A stretch of DNA of 64,000 bases from Turnera subulata (taxonomy: Eukaryota > Streptophyta > Magnoliopsida > Malpighiales > Passifloraceae), in assembly GCA_028386065.3 (NCBI GenBank), contig JAKUCV010000419.1:213393-277392 (forward strand), read 5' to 3'. The translations under genes were made by a program, and so were the position numbers. Positions 26,203 through 37,186 of this stretch are shown one piece after another. The notes under the pieces were generated by a model. The model did no database searches. It saw only the letters and a list, made by a program, of their open reading frames with translations, and was not told where the DNA came from. Within the stretch, counting starts at the first letter, position 1. The number at the start of each line of letters is the position of its first letter.

Positions 26203-26511
26203 ATCTGGACCTATTGAGGCTTTAGGATCTGGACCTCTTGAGCCTCATAAATTTGGACCTCTTGCGCCTCTAGGATCTAGACCTCTTGAGCCTCTTGGAT
26301 CTGGACCTCTTGAGCCTTTTAGGATTTGGACCCCTTGAGCCTCTTGGATTTGGAACTCTTGAGCCTCTTGGATCTGGACCTCTTGAGCCTCTTAGATCTG
26401 GACCCCTTGAGCCTCTTGGATCTAGACCTCTTGAGCCTCTTAGATCTGGACCCCTTGAGCCTCTTGGATCTGAACCTCTTGAGTCTCTTGGATCTGGACC
26501 TCTTGTCTTTG
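26203..26511. repeat. 24-bp tandem repeat, about 13 copies
   Basis: Unit approximately CTCTTGAGCCTCTTGGATCT plus GGAC. Because 24 is a multiple of three, several frames stay open and give Leu/Asp- or Gly/Ser/Arg-rich repeats on either strand. These open frames are by-products of the repeat rather than genes. Confidence 0.9.
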
Positions 26512-27229
26512 GTTTTGCTTTCAACCTCAGGGCCTACTTTGTGTATCTCACTTCTTTGATCTCTATAAACACCCTTGTTTGTTGTGTATTTAGAGGAGTA
26601 AAGGACCTGTGTGATAAGAATGCAGGGCTTAGGCGTCAAATTTCTCCGCCTTTTTTGGCCTTGTCCTTTTGTAGAAGGACCTAGGGGACCTTCATTTTTT
26701 TAACTCCAAGAGGCCTTGTCATACGAACTTATTTACTTGCATAAGAGTTTGATGTGACTACAATGGCTCCTTGGACCTTGTTTGGTCTGAGTTGGCTCTC
26801 ATTAGGCAAGCCTCGGATCTAGTCTGATCTTGCTACATTCTCCTTATTCTAACTGGATTAATTTAGATCTAGTTGGATTTGTGGAGATCTTGCTTGGATC
26901 TAACCAAATTGGCCTTGGATCTAGTTGTACTTTATGTAGATCTTAATTTGATCTAGTTCCTTCTCCTTCCTCTAGTGATGAGTGGAGTATGTTGTGGTAG
27001 TTACAACCAATTTTGACCTTGTTTCCATGCTCTTTTGCAAGTTTTTTGGTTATTGCTTGCTAGATCTGATTTTAACTTGCGTTTTTTCTCATCACATGGG
27101 AGATCTACGGGCTCCTTTTTGGTTCCTTCCCTATGTCCTGCCTCTACAATACCTCCTGATGGGAGTGTGTGCGAGTTGGTTGGAATTTTTGGACCTTTGG
27201 CCAAGGTTCCACTGTTGGGAATGATTTAG

Positions 27230-27350
27230 ATGGTCAAAGTACCTCCGGTGATCAGATTAAGCCCTCAATGGTTAGAGTACCTCTGGCGATTTGAGTACCT
27301 CCGGCGGCTGGAGTACCTCTGATTGGTAGAGTACCCCAGTGACTAGAGTT
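27230..27350. repeat. Short GAGTACCTC-type repeats next to the primer-binding site
   Basis: Five or six spaced copies of AGTACCTC(C/T)GGCG-like units of about 20-25 bp, in the 5' leader (minus sense) of the LARD-like element. Confidence 0.55.
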
Positions 27351-27424
27351 CCACAAATTGGTGGGTTGGACTCTACTATTGGTCCCGATTGCTCGAGTGG
27401 AGAAGCCATGGCTTTTTTGTCCAT

Positions 27425-27442
27425 TCCCCACAGACGGCGCCA
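27425..27442 (-). other. Primer-binding site of the LARD-like element
   Basis: Minus-strand TGGCGCCGTCTGTGGGGA begins one base after the LTR end (LTR terminus ...TTTACA, then T). TGGCGCCGTCTGTGGG is a frequent sequence at this position in plant gypsy elements. Confidence 0.75.
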
Positions 27443-27443
27443 A

Positions 27444-28057
27444 TGTAAAAAAACGAATTTTTTACCGGAGTATAGATGTAAATTCCTCTACGCATGATTG
27501 GGGACTCTTTGGCTTGATCTTGATATCCGGAGGACCTGATCTCTATGCCTGGAGGACTTGATCTCTGTGCCTGGAGGGCCTGATCTCTATGCCTGGAGCA
27601 CCTGCAAGACTAACAAGAAGGACCCGGGGAAGTCTAGGGTTGTGACCCTGGGAGGACCTCCGATGCCTAAGTCAGCAAACGGGATTTTTCTCCATTAATT
27701 TGAGAGAGTATAGAGAGAGAGAGTTTTGAGAGTAGAGAATTGTATTCTCTAGAGAGAATTTCCTTGTGGAGAGTAGAGTTTTCTCCAGGAAGGATTTGGT
27801 GTGTTGAAACTTTAATCTTGCCCCCTTTTTATAGGGGGTTTTTGGTGGTGGAGCATTAACTCCAGTTGTCCCTTCAACTCCATGTAACGTTTATAATGCT
27901 TATCATATTTTCCACATGGCTAAATAGCTAGCTGGACTAGTCTTGGGCCTTTTGTATTGGATCTGATCTTAGACTCCTATATTGGGCCTAGTTCTGGTCT
28001 TAAACTTTATCCTAATTGAGCTTTTAGGCTTGATTGGATTATTTCATTCCTCATCAT
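27444..28057 (-). repeat. 5' LTR of the LARD-like element
   Basis: 614 bp, TG...CA ends: minus start TGATGAGGAATG at 28057, end ...TTTTTTTACA at 27444. Contains about three copies of a 22-bp unit (GATCTCTATGCCTGGAGG) at about 27533-27600. The flank after 28057 is TTTTT; the opposite TSD is lost. Confidence 0.65.
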
Positions 28058-28751
28058 TTTTAATTTCAGAGCTGAAGAGGGTCTAAGGTTAAGAATCGCC
28101 ATTTGGCCCAAATCAATAACCAGAGCTGACTTCGCTCTAGCTAAACCAGAAGCATCATAAAATACAAGGAGAAGCCATCAAATCATTATAAATTAGTAAG
28201 AGAAGCACATCAAATCATAGGTAGAAACAAGCAAAAAAGAAAACCACGATAGATTTCCTACGAAAAATTGTTAAAGGAATTGAGTTTCCTTGGAAAATTT
28301 TAAGAGAGAGAAATGAGGGGAGAGAAACTCTCTTCTATTGGTTTATTACCAAAGAATATGTATTTTTTAATAAAATTTAAAAAATAAATAATCTGAATGA
28401 AAATTTTTTAAGATGTCTCATTCTTCAAACTGCTTCAAAATGTACAATCCTACTATTATATTACACTTTATAGGGTTATTAATTTTTACTCCCTCGAATT
28501 TCATGTCTTCGGGGTGTCCTTTTATTCAAAATTTCGTAGTATTTTAAAACATGTATAAAAATATTTCAGCAAAATCTTAATAGTTTTGTTCTTAATCATC
28601 TTTTATAGCTCCTGTTCTTAAATGTTGAATAGGTCGTAACATTGGAGGAGCTAGTCGAGTCATATATCTGGTCAACCTACTTTTTTTTGATCTAAAAAGA
28701 TAATATTCATATATCGGCAAAAGAGTCGAAAAACAAAAGATTAGCCAAAGG
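28058..28751. other. AT-rich sequence of unknown origin
   Basis: No ORF or clear repeat was seen. It would be the original flank of the LARD-like element on its 5' side. Confidence 0.5.
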
Positions 28752-28828
28752 ATCAATTGTGCAAATACCCAACGAGGTGGGCATTGTCTCCTTGTTTCCT
28801 TCGCTATCCAGTCTGCGACAGAATTAGC
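28752..28828 (-). pseudogene. Fragment of an RNase H-like (RVT_3 type) domain
   Basis: On the minus strand about 25 codons read ANSVADWIAKETRR followed by CPPRWVF. This closely resembles the C-terminal end of the plant RNase H-like domain found in LINE-type retrotransposons and related orphan genes (N-x-x-ADWLAK, then PP). It is cut off on both sides and cannot be functional. Confidence 0.55.
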
Positions 28829-28848
28829 TTTCCTTGTTGGATAAAACT

Positions 28849-30724
28849 ACTTTATGCATATATATGCCAGCCAAGTATCATGATAAATTATTAAATAATC
28901 AATTTATCAATCAAGCATAAGATCAAGTCATACCTGATTCAGTGGTGAATGTAAAACTTGATAAATTAGCTTAGGAGGATTGAGCGCTTCTAAGAAACAG
29001 ACGCTAGACGCTAGAATAATCTTAGGACCACAACCCTGTATAATATTCTTTATATATTAGGTCAATTAGGGTGTCCATAAAATCCTAATTATTTATATTG
29101 AATTTCTACACATAAAAGTCTACACCTACGTAGATGTCTCTAGAGCCCAAAAATAGATTACTTAATGGCCCCATAAAATTAGTCAATTCATAATATAATT
29201 GTATTTAGTAATATAAGCCCATAATATTAAATAAATCCAACAATCTCCCACTTGGGCTATATTATTCTTGAGACAATTATATTCGAGAGTGTTCACAAAA
29301 ATGACTGTCTTCGGCATGTCGTCGTGACCGCCGGCGCCTGGTGGTCATGTGGCCCCATAATTGCCAAAATCCCCCGATTTTTGCCATTAATTCAATTTCA
29401 GCCCATCTTGCCCAGATTTTTTGTCAGAATCTCATCCTTAATGAGGTCCACGACCTCTGGACTCCCAGAATTCTATAAATAGATCCTCCCTATTCACTTT
29501 TCAAAGGTCACAAATTCTTTTCGACACACACCCCATAAGTTTGAGTATTTGGAGAAACTCTATCTCTCCAAGCCCATAAACACTTTTAGAGGCAAAAATG
29601 CTGGAGTAAAATTACGTGGTAAAGAGCATTAAGAAGAGGGCAGCAATGGTAGATCAAGAAGGAGTTAAAGATAGAGCTTAGAAGTGGAAGAAAAGTAGGT
29701 GGAGAAAACAACCCAAATCAAGGAGCTAGAGGAGGGCTACAAGAGGTAACACTAAACCCATTTTGATTGATTTTTGGTTGCTGATTATTGATGATTTGAT
29801 GCTACTGATGATGATCTCATTTTTGAATGATGCCATGTTAGAACTACGTGGCTTTGACCCCGGTCACTCGGGTACGTAGGTAGTCTCAGGTTGCCAATGA
29901 GATGCAAGTCAATTCTTCTTCTTTCCCCCTTTCTTTTTAATTTTAATTATTTATTTAGTTGTTGTGTTTTTGATTCCACACTTGCACACAATTCACAAGG
30001 CATACTTTTCATTCTTCAATTGTACAAAGTTTCACCCCAACACGGATGGGTGCCTAACACGTTCCCATCTGTGACGAGTCCCCGAATCCAACAATCTCTG
30101 GTTCGCTATGATCAGTCCCTTATGTTGTTGTCTAAGAAGTGTTGCCTAAGGATGATACCTAATGTTTTTTTCCCAGATTTTTCCAAGAAATAAAATCGGG
30201 ATGGCGACTCCTTTGATTGTTGGATTGATGGTTAAGACGGTGTAAGATATGAGGTGAGGAGGTCAAGAGGAAATCTCTTTGGCCCGGGTCCTCACACTTG
30301 GTTTGTACTTTATGCATTTCTCGATATTAGCAAATGATTTGTCGTAAGATCAAGACATACCTGATTCTGTGGTGAATGTAAAACTTAATAAACTGGCTGT
30401 TTGATGTACTAGCTTGGGAAGATTGAGTGCTTCCAAGATTTGGTTCTAATGCCATGAGTGTGTTTTCTGTAATGGGACAGAGAAACAAACGCCAGAATAA
30501 TCTTGAGGACCATAATCCTGTATATTATTCTTTATATACTAGGTCAATTAGGGTGCTCATAAAATCCTAATTACTAGTATTGGGTTTCTACAGATAAAAA
30601 TCTATACCAACGTAAATGTCTCTAGAGCCCAAAAGCAGATCACTTAATGGTCATATAAAATTAGACAGTCCATAATATAATTGTATTTAGTGATATAAGC
30701 CCATAATATTAGATAAATCCAACA
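28849..30724 (-). mobile_element. Small LTR element or TRIM remnant, partly duplicated
   Basis: Two related blocks, 28849-29242 and 30305-30724, share a leader-like part (GATCAAG..CATACCTGATTC) and an LTR part ending, on the plus strand, in ATAAATCCAACA. On the minus strand the LTR starts TGTTGGATTTAT at 30724 and ends ...ACACTCA at 30455 (270 bp). It is followed by TGGCATTAGAACC (30454-30442), which resembles the tRNA-Met-type primer site TGGTATCAGAGC. The other LTR copy, ending at 29242, is preceded on the minus strand by the polypurine tract CAAGTGGGAGAT. The left copy has lost about 40 bases around its LTR/primer-site junction. No coding sequence was seen; the interior holds an inverted foreign LTR. 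Confidence 0.5.
29316..30297 (+). repeat. Inverted, truncated LTR of the element A/B family
   Basis: Runs in the opposite direction to the LTRs at 30763, 33052 and 61191. Shared landmarks are the GACCGCCGGCGCC module (29327), TATAAATA (29474-29481), ACGTGGCTTTGACCCCGGTC (about 29848), AACACGGATGGGTGCCTAAC (about 30038) and the end GGCCCGGGTCCTCACA. The part before 29316 is missing. It lies inside the small LTR pair. Confidence 0.7.
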
Positions 30725-30762
30725 TTCCTTGGAAAATAACAGAAGTTGAAATTTATAGCATA

Positions 30763-32528
30763 TGTGATTACCCGACCCAAAATTCATTGGGCGTATTCAC
30801 CACCTTCTTCATACGGGTCATCCATATCTTTGGAGTCGCCACTTGAATTTTATTGAGGGACAAAATTAAAGGAAAAACCCTCCATAGGCAACCAATGACT
30901 CCTTAAGGCAACTGGCAACGAACCAAAGATGTGAACTCGGGGGTTTGTCACGGATGGGAAGGTGTTAGGCACCCATCCATGTTGGGGCGAGATCATGTGC
31001 AATCAAAGGTAAATGCATGCCAAGCACAAAAAACACAAATAACAAAATAAAAAAAATAAAAGAAAAAATGGAAATAAATAAATAATTGAGCTTGCATTTC
31101 AATCCACCAGAAACTGCCTACGTACCCCCTATCATGGGTTCAAAACTTATGTAGTTCTTACATGTATCACATAAACAATCACATCATCAGCATCGTCATA
31201 CCACAATAACAATTAACCAAGAAAATTAGAACGATTTACCACTTGAAGCCGTCCTCTTGCTCTTACTTGCTTACCATTCCTAAGCAGAATCTTGACAGAA
31301 ATTTAACAAGGAATTCGGGGTAGAAAGAGGCCAAACTGGTGTCTGTACTGAACAGAAAAGTTGTAGAGCTACTTCTAGCTTTCTAGGGACACTAAGATTG
31401 CACTAAACCAATATCTACAACTCTAGATATTGCAAAATACTGAGACTGCCTCCACTAGAACCTTCCTCTCGGGTTTAGCACTTCTTCTCCAATGATTTGC
31501 TTAAATCCGCCTCCTTCTTTTTCTCTTCTTGATCTCCTGCTGCTACTGGCTCCTTGCTACTCCTCTCCACGAAATTTTTCTAGAATTTCGACCCTTTAAA
31601 GGGTTCCTAAGCTTGGAATCAAAGAAACTTTCCAAGCACCTAGCTTATGTGTGTATAAAGGGGGAAGAGAGAAATTTGGTGCGTTTTGAGGGTGAATGGT
31701 GGTCCTATTTATAGTGTCTAGGGGGTCTGCACGTGGTGTGATCCAAGGGTCGGGATTGAATCCCTATATCCAACGGTAGATACCCGAAATCAAGAGAATA
31801 GCAAATAATCAGAAAACTGCCAAAAAACTGGAAAGGATGCCCGCCAGGCCATGGCGGTCATCTCGTGATGACCGCCAGGCGCTGGCGGTCATGTCGCCAT
31901 GTCCGCCGGCACCTGTTTCCAAATATGTTCTTTCCTTCCCGGTTTTGATCCTCATAATTCCAGTCGAACTTGATTCTCACGCCTTTCCTAAATGGTTTTT
32001 GTCTGTTTTAAGCTTCCAGAAACCTTCCTAACTTGTAGCCTACCTACTCCCCTTTTCCTAATTAAGTTTTCCTCCTCCTCACTCCACTCTATATACCATA
32101 AACAATAAAAACACATAAGAAAATTAATTAACCCTAAATTCTGATGAAAATTAGGGTTAATAGGCTGTCAAGTTCTATGTTTATACTGGGCTTTGATTGC
32201 TGGAGGATCTATATTCAATTGGTCCAAACTTTTAATCATTTAAAACCCAAAATCATCTCAAATGGGTCTAAAAATAAATAAAAAGCCTAAAACAACTAAA
32301 TACTCATATTTTATTATAATTAAACCTTTAAATAAATTAAACTCAAAATTAAATCTTCTCAATAATTCCAAGCCAAATATACTAAATGTCTAAAAATAAC
32401 AAAATATTAATACTCTATTAGATTATAAACATATTTCATCTAAGGATCAAATCATCTCATCGATCCATAGACAATGACATATTCATAACCTAATAAAATT
32501 TTAGTGGATCAAATTTTGGGTGTTCACA
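30763..32528 (-). repeat. LTR of element A (outermost nest level)
   Basis: 1766 bp, from TGTGATTACCCGACCC to ...GGTGTTCACA. It is related to the two element B LTRs but longer and more diverged. By analogy with B it is the 3' LTR of a minus-oriented element; the partner lies beyond the right edge of the window. A TATA box (minus TATAAATA, 31706-31713) and the GACCGCC module (31840-31915) are present. Confidence 0.8.
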
Positions 32529-33051
32529 GATGCCCCTCATTGATGAGTCTTTAGGAACTGAAGACAAAATAACGACAAACAGAACACTCAAATTTGACGG
32601 AGTAGGTGCTGATGCTGATGCTGACATATATGTGCCATGGGTCGGGAATCATCTCATCCCGGGTTTTTAAGGATTTATCGTCCTCCTTGAGGGACTCGGT
32701 GTGTGGTTTCGCCAGCAAAGAATCATCTCATCTAAGTTAACTAGGGATTTTATCGTCCTCCCGCGGGGACTCGGGTTTGTTTGGTGGTCATCAACCAAAA
32801 ATCATCTCACCTCGGCTGACTAAGGATACTATCGTCCTCCCATGGGGTACTCGGGTGTTTGTTTTGGTAAAATCATCTCATCTACCGGGTCATTAACAAG
32901 GAATCATCTCCCATAGGGTACTCAGGTTTTGGTTCGGGATTTTATCATCCTCCCATGGGGACTCGGTGTTGGCTCGGGATTTTATCATCCTCCTATGGGG
33001 ACTAGGGTTTAAGTTGTCAATAAAGAATTCTCTCATCTCGATTAACTAGGG
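32529..33051 (-). other. Element A internal sequence, left segment
   Basis: Starts GATGCCCCTCATTGATGAG, the polypurine-tract side (minus GAGGGGCATC before the LTR). It then carries repeats of AATCATCTCATC and of TTATCGTCCTCC..GGGGACTCGG. It continues at 62764 once element B and one TSD copy are removed. Confidence 0.75.
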
Positions 33052-34649
33052 TGTGAATACCCGACCCAAAATCACTTGGGCCTATTCACCTATTCCTTTT
33101 CACCTTCTTCCTCGGGTCAATCCCATGTTAATGGAATTGCCACCCAAATTTTATTAAGGACAAATTTTCGGAAAAACCATTGTATGACTCCTTTAGGCAA
33201 CATGGTCATGGCGAACCAAAGACATGGGATCGGGGGTTCATCACGGATGGGAAAGTGTTAGGCACCCATCCATGTTGGGTCGAAACCTTGTGCAATTGCA
33301 AAGTACAAGTATGCCTTGTGTAGGTGTGCAAGTATGGAAAGTAAAAAGAAGGGGAGAAGAAGAAGATTTGGCTTGCATCCCGTTGTAAAACCGAGACTAC
33401 CTACGTACCCGAGTGACCGGGGTCAAAGCCACGTAGTTCTAAACATGGCATTAAGTCGCCACTTACATCATCAAAAGCATCAGCATACAATCAGCCAAAA
33501 TCAAATAAGAAGGGGTTAATGTTACCTCTTGTAGTCCTCCTCTAGCTCCTTGAATTGGATTGTGTTCTACACCCACCTTCTTGCCACTTCTAAGCTCAAT
33601 GGTTGACCGTCCCTTGATTCCTCCTTGCTGGATTACTACTGATGTTTCCCACAAAATTCTACCAGATTTTCTTCCTATAAAAGATTTCTAGACTTGGAGA
33701 GGTAGAGTTTCTCTAAGCACTTAAGCTTATGGGTGTGTTTGTGAAAAATAATGTGTGTCCCCTGAAATGTGTGTGAGGGGTCGTATTTATAGTGTTCTGG
33801 GGAGCCTAGGGACGTAGACCTGCTTAATGGTGAAGATTATGCCCGAACATTTGGTCCAAAACTGCGTAGGATCGAATTAGAAACAAAAATCGGGAAAATC
33901 GGGGATTCTAGGCACTGATGACCGCCATGGCCAGCGGTCATCTGTTGGATGACCACCAAGGCTGGCGGTCATGTGTGGATGCCCGCCGGCACCCGGCGGT
34001 CGTCACGAGATGGCCACCGATCACCCCGCGTGTCACCCGTTCTTTCCTGTTTCGAACCCCAATCCTCCTAATTCAGCTCTAATTTGATCCTACCGCGTAA
34101 TCAACGCCTAATAAACCCAGAATCACTCCATTCCTTGATTATTACTCTTCTAAATCATTCCATAACTGATTGATTACACATGAACACCCATTTTGAGCAA
34201 AAATCATACCAAAAACACAAAATCTAATTAAATGATGATTTAACTCTGATTTTCCACGCAAATCAGAGCTAGAATTAACCTGCAAGAAATGTGTTAGTGG
34301 GCTACTTAAACTCTGGGGAATTAACTTGGGCCCTTAAACTCATTCTTAACCCAAGAATAAATCATCTCAATATAATTGGGTTAAAAAATAAATAAAAGGC
34401 CTAAGCAATTAAAATATATTCCAGCCTAAATAAATCTTATTATATATTTTATTCTAAAATTTAATTATCTCATTAATCCTAGAGTTCAAATATATGAAGG
34501 TCCAAATTATCAAAATATATTATTTCTACTAACTTAAATTCTTGACATGTCTTAATTCTAGGATTGAATCATCTCATAAATTCAAGGTTCAAGTATGTTT
34601 AAAATCCAATTTTAATAGAAAATTCGTGGGTCAAATTTGGGTGTTCACA
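33052..34649 (-). repeat. 3' LTR of element B
   Basis: 1598 bp, TGTGAATACCC...GTGTTCACA. Contains the minus-strand TATA box (33784-33791) and the GC-rich GACCGCC/GGCGGTC module at 33915-34020. By eye it differs from its partner at several percent of sites, so the insertion is not recent. Confidence 0.9.
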
Positions 34650-35200
34650 GATGCCCCTCGTTGATGATTCCTTAGAGACTAGGGACGAAACAACGTAAGA
34701 ATAGGAACAACCAAATTTGAATGATAGATGTGTGCGGTGTATGCCAAGGGTTGGAGCATCCCATGCTCTGCTTCGGGAATCATCTCATCCCGAAGGTTTG
34801 AGGGCTGGCCCTTAGTTTGTGGGAGTCATCTCATCCCAGGTTTATGGTTTTCGGGAATTATCTCATCCCAAGGTGATAGAATCATCTCATCTTTCTGGTC
34901 GTTGACAAAGAATCATCTCATCTTTGTCAATCAAGTTTTGATTTGGGAATCATCTCATCCCAGGTTTATGGTTTTTGGGAATCATCTCATCTCGGGTCGA
35001 TTGAATCATCTCACCTATCTGGTTGTTGACAAAGAATCATCTCATCTTTGTCGACTGGATATTCAACATTTTGGTTTGGGAATCATCTCATCCCGGGGTG
35101 ATAGAATCATCTCATCTACTGGGTTGTTGGCAAAGAATCATCTCATCTTTGTCAACTGAACACTCAACATTTCGGTTTGGAAATCATCCCATCTCGAGGT
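34650..35200. repeat. GGGAATCATCTCATCCC-type spaced repeats
   Basis: More than ten occurrences of AATCATCTCATC flanked by CCC or GGG, at irregular spacing of about 30-60 bp, next to the 3' LTR of element B. The same words occur in element A at 32640-33040. They start directly after the purine tract (34650-34660). Confidence 0.75.
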
Positions 35201-36345
35201 TTGCGAGAACCGGGTCCTCGGCTTTGGTTTTGAGGGTATTGGGTACGCGACTTTTGTTTTGCGGGTGCTGGGCACACGACTTTTGTTTTTATGGGTACTG
35301 GGTACACGGCTTTTAGTTTTGCGGGTGCTGGGCACACGACATTTGTTTTTGCTGGTGTTGGGTACACGGCTTTTGATTTTGCGGGTATTGGGCACACGGC
35401 TTTTGTTTTTGCGGGTGCTGCGCACACGGCTTTTGTTTTTGCGGGTACTAGGTACACGACTTTTGGTTTTGCGGGTACTAGGTACACGGCTTTTGATTTT
35501 GATTTCCTCATCTCATGGTTTACGAGAATTGGGTTCCCGGCTTCTGACTTGTATGTCTCAAGATCGGCTTATCTCAAGGTTTGCAAGAGCTGGGATCTTG
35601 GCTTTGGGTTGCGAGAACTGAGTCCTTGGCTTTTGGGTTTGTTTTCTCTTCTCATAGTTCGCAAGGGCTGGGCTCTTAGCTTTGGGTTGCGAGAACCGGG
35701 TCCTCGGCTTTTGGTTGCGAGAACCGGATCCTCGGCTTTTGGTTTGTTTACTCTCTCTCATGGTTTGCAAGGGTTGGGCTCTTGGCTTTGGGTTGTGAGA
35801 ACCGGTTCGTCGGCTTTTGGTTTGTGGAGGTTAGATTGGTTTGCAAGAATCGGGTTCTTGGCTTATTGGTTTCCCTCACGGCTGGGTTTTCCTGGGTTTG
35901 TTCATGTCCGTGTTCTTCTCAGATCTGTTTATCTCAAGGTTTTCAAGGACCGGGTCCTTGGCTTTGGGGTTGGCTCCTCTCTTGGTTCACTCGTGTGTGG
36001 TTTTTTTTTGGGGTTTGATCATCTGGGTTTGTCTCAACTTGGGGTTGTGAGGACCGAGTCCCCGGCTTTGGATTGGGTCTTCTCGCCTCTTAGTTTTTTT
36101 GCAAAGACCGAGTCTTCGGCTTTTTGACTGGGTTCCATCATCTTACAAGGTGCAAAGACTGGGTCTTTGCCTTTGACTGGATCAGGATGCAAAGGCTGGG
36201 TCTCTGGCTTTCAAATGGGTTCTCTCAGGGTTGCAAAGGCTGGATCTTTGGCTTATGACTGGGTCAACTGGTTCCCTCAAGGTTGCGAAGACTAAGTCAT
36301 CGGCTTTTGGCTGGATTCTCTCTCCTATGGGTATCTCAAATCTCA
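35200..36345. repeat. GGGTACTGGGTACACGGCTTTTG-type tandem repeats
   Basis: At 35228-35500 a unit of about 30-33 bp recurs about nine times (GCGGGTACTGGGTACACG, CTTTTG...). From 35500 to about 36345 a related longer unit occurs (GAGAACCGGGTCCTCGGCTT). Open frames across it on both strands (for example 35291-36127) translate to low-complexity repeats and are not counted as genes. Confidence 0.75.
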
Positions 36346-36945
36346 CGGTGAAGGATTGCACTTCTGGGTTAGGTATGGGTGCTTCATGCTCTCAAGTGCT
36401 GGTTATCGCCTTACAGATTCTCTCATGGTGAAGGATAACGGGTGTCATCTCATATACTCTCAGGTTCCGGTTCAGGTATGTTTGTATTTCTGGGTTGTCT
36501 CGGTTCTTCTGGTTCCTTCATAGTTTTATAGGTTTGAGAAGAATGTTGCCCTATTGGTTATCTAGATCCCATGCCCCTACATCGTTTGACTGAATTTGAA
36601 GAAAAGAGGGATGTGTCGTGCCCCTTGAGACATACAAGTTGGAAGTGGGGTGTGATGACCCTAGTATCTCATTATGGTTCTTGAGATGGGGTTTAGTGTG
36701 CCCCTGGTATATGCTTGACAAAAGTCACAGGATAATGGACTTGTCGTGCCTGATAAAGTGGGGTACCATGCCCCTAATCTCGGTTTTTAAGAAAAGACAG
36801 TAGACCCCACAAGTGATTATCTAGATTCATGCAATGTTTCTCATTGTTCGGGACTCAAAAATATGCATACAGGGTTTTATCTTGGAGAAGAGGTTGCCCC
36901 GGGGTGCTGGACCTGTGAAAAATTGAAAAGGGAGCCCATACAGGA
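36346..36945. other. Internal spacer of element B with degenerate GGGGTA..ATGCCCC units
   Basis: Scattered GGGGTACCATGCCCC-like words at about 36570-36775, a decayed version of the clean array in element A (63003-63490). No gene. Confidence 0.55.
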
Positions 36946-37048
36946 GGTGGCGGTCAAGTAAGGAAGCTCGCCAGTGCCTGGCGGTCATGTGGGGATGTCC
37001 GCCAGAGCTGGGCGATCTTCTCGTCATGACCGCCGGCCCCAGGCGGGT
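36946..37048 (+). promoter_or_regulatory. GACCGCC/GGCGGTC module upstream of the antisense PMD gene
   Basis: Three or four arms of GGCGGTCA and its complement within 100 bp, ending about 140 bp before the ATG at 37187. The same kind of module is found in every LTR of the family. TTTTAAAAACCC at 37049-37060 could be a TATA-like element, and a CT-rich stretch (CTCTCTCTCTTC) follows. A promoter role is inferred from position and recurrence. Confidence 0.45.
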
Positions 37049-37186
37049 TTTAAAAACCCTTATCCCTCTCTCTCTTCTTTTATTTCCTTCAAAGCACCTC
37101 AAAACACCAACCTTCTCGATTTTTCTCTTCTCTTTCTATCCTCAAAACACTCTGGAATCCATCCTAAACTCACTTGCCCCTCATCC

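Larger units (their letters stand above)
20310..28057 (-). mobile_element. Non-coding LTR element (LARD-like) with truncated 3' LTR
   Basis: Minus orientation. A 5' LTR lies at 27444-28057, a primer-binding site TGGCGCCGTCTGTGGGG starts at 27442, and a polypurine tract (about 20331-20345, minus AGTTGGGGGCTTG) is followed by the same first 21 bases as the 5' LTR (20310-20330, starting TGATGAGGAATG). After those 21 bases the sequence switches to Athila integrase, so the 3' LTR is almost completely deleted. The roughly 7.1 kb internal region has no recognisable gag or pol and is filled with degenerate short repeats. That fits a large retrotransposon derivative (LARD) moved by another element's enzymes. 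Confidence 0.65.

Noticed and set aside
26270..26684. Long open frames with Leu/Asp or Gly/Ser/Arg/Pro repeats on both strands
   Set aside because: They come from a 24-bp tandem array whose unit is a multiple of three; no start context, domain or non-repeat sequence supports a gene.
35291..36127. 278-codon plus-strand frame
   Set aside because: Translation is only the 30-33 bp repeat read in frame (Gly-Tyr-Thr-Ala-Phe type words); other frames across it are open too.
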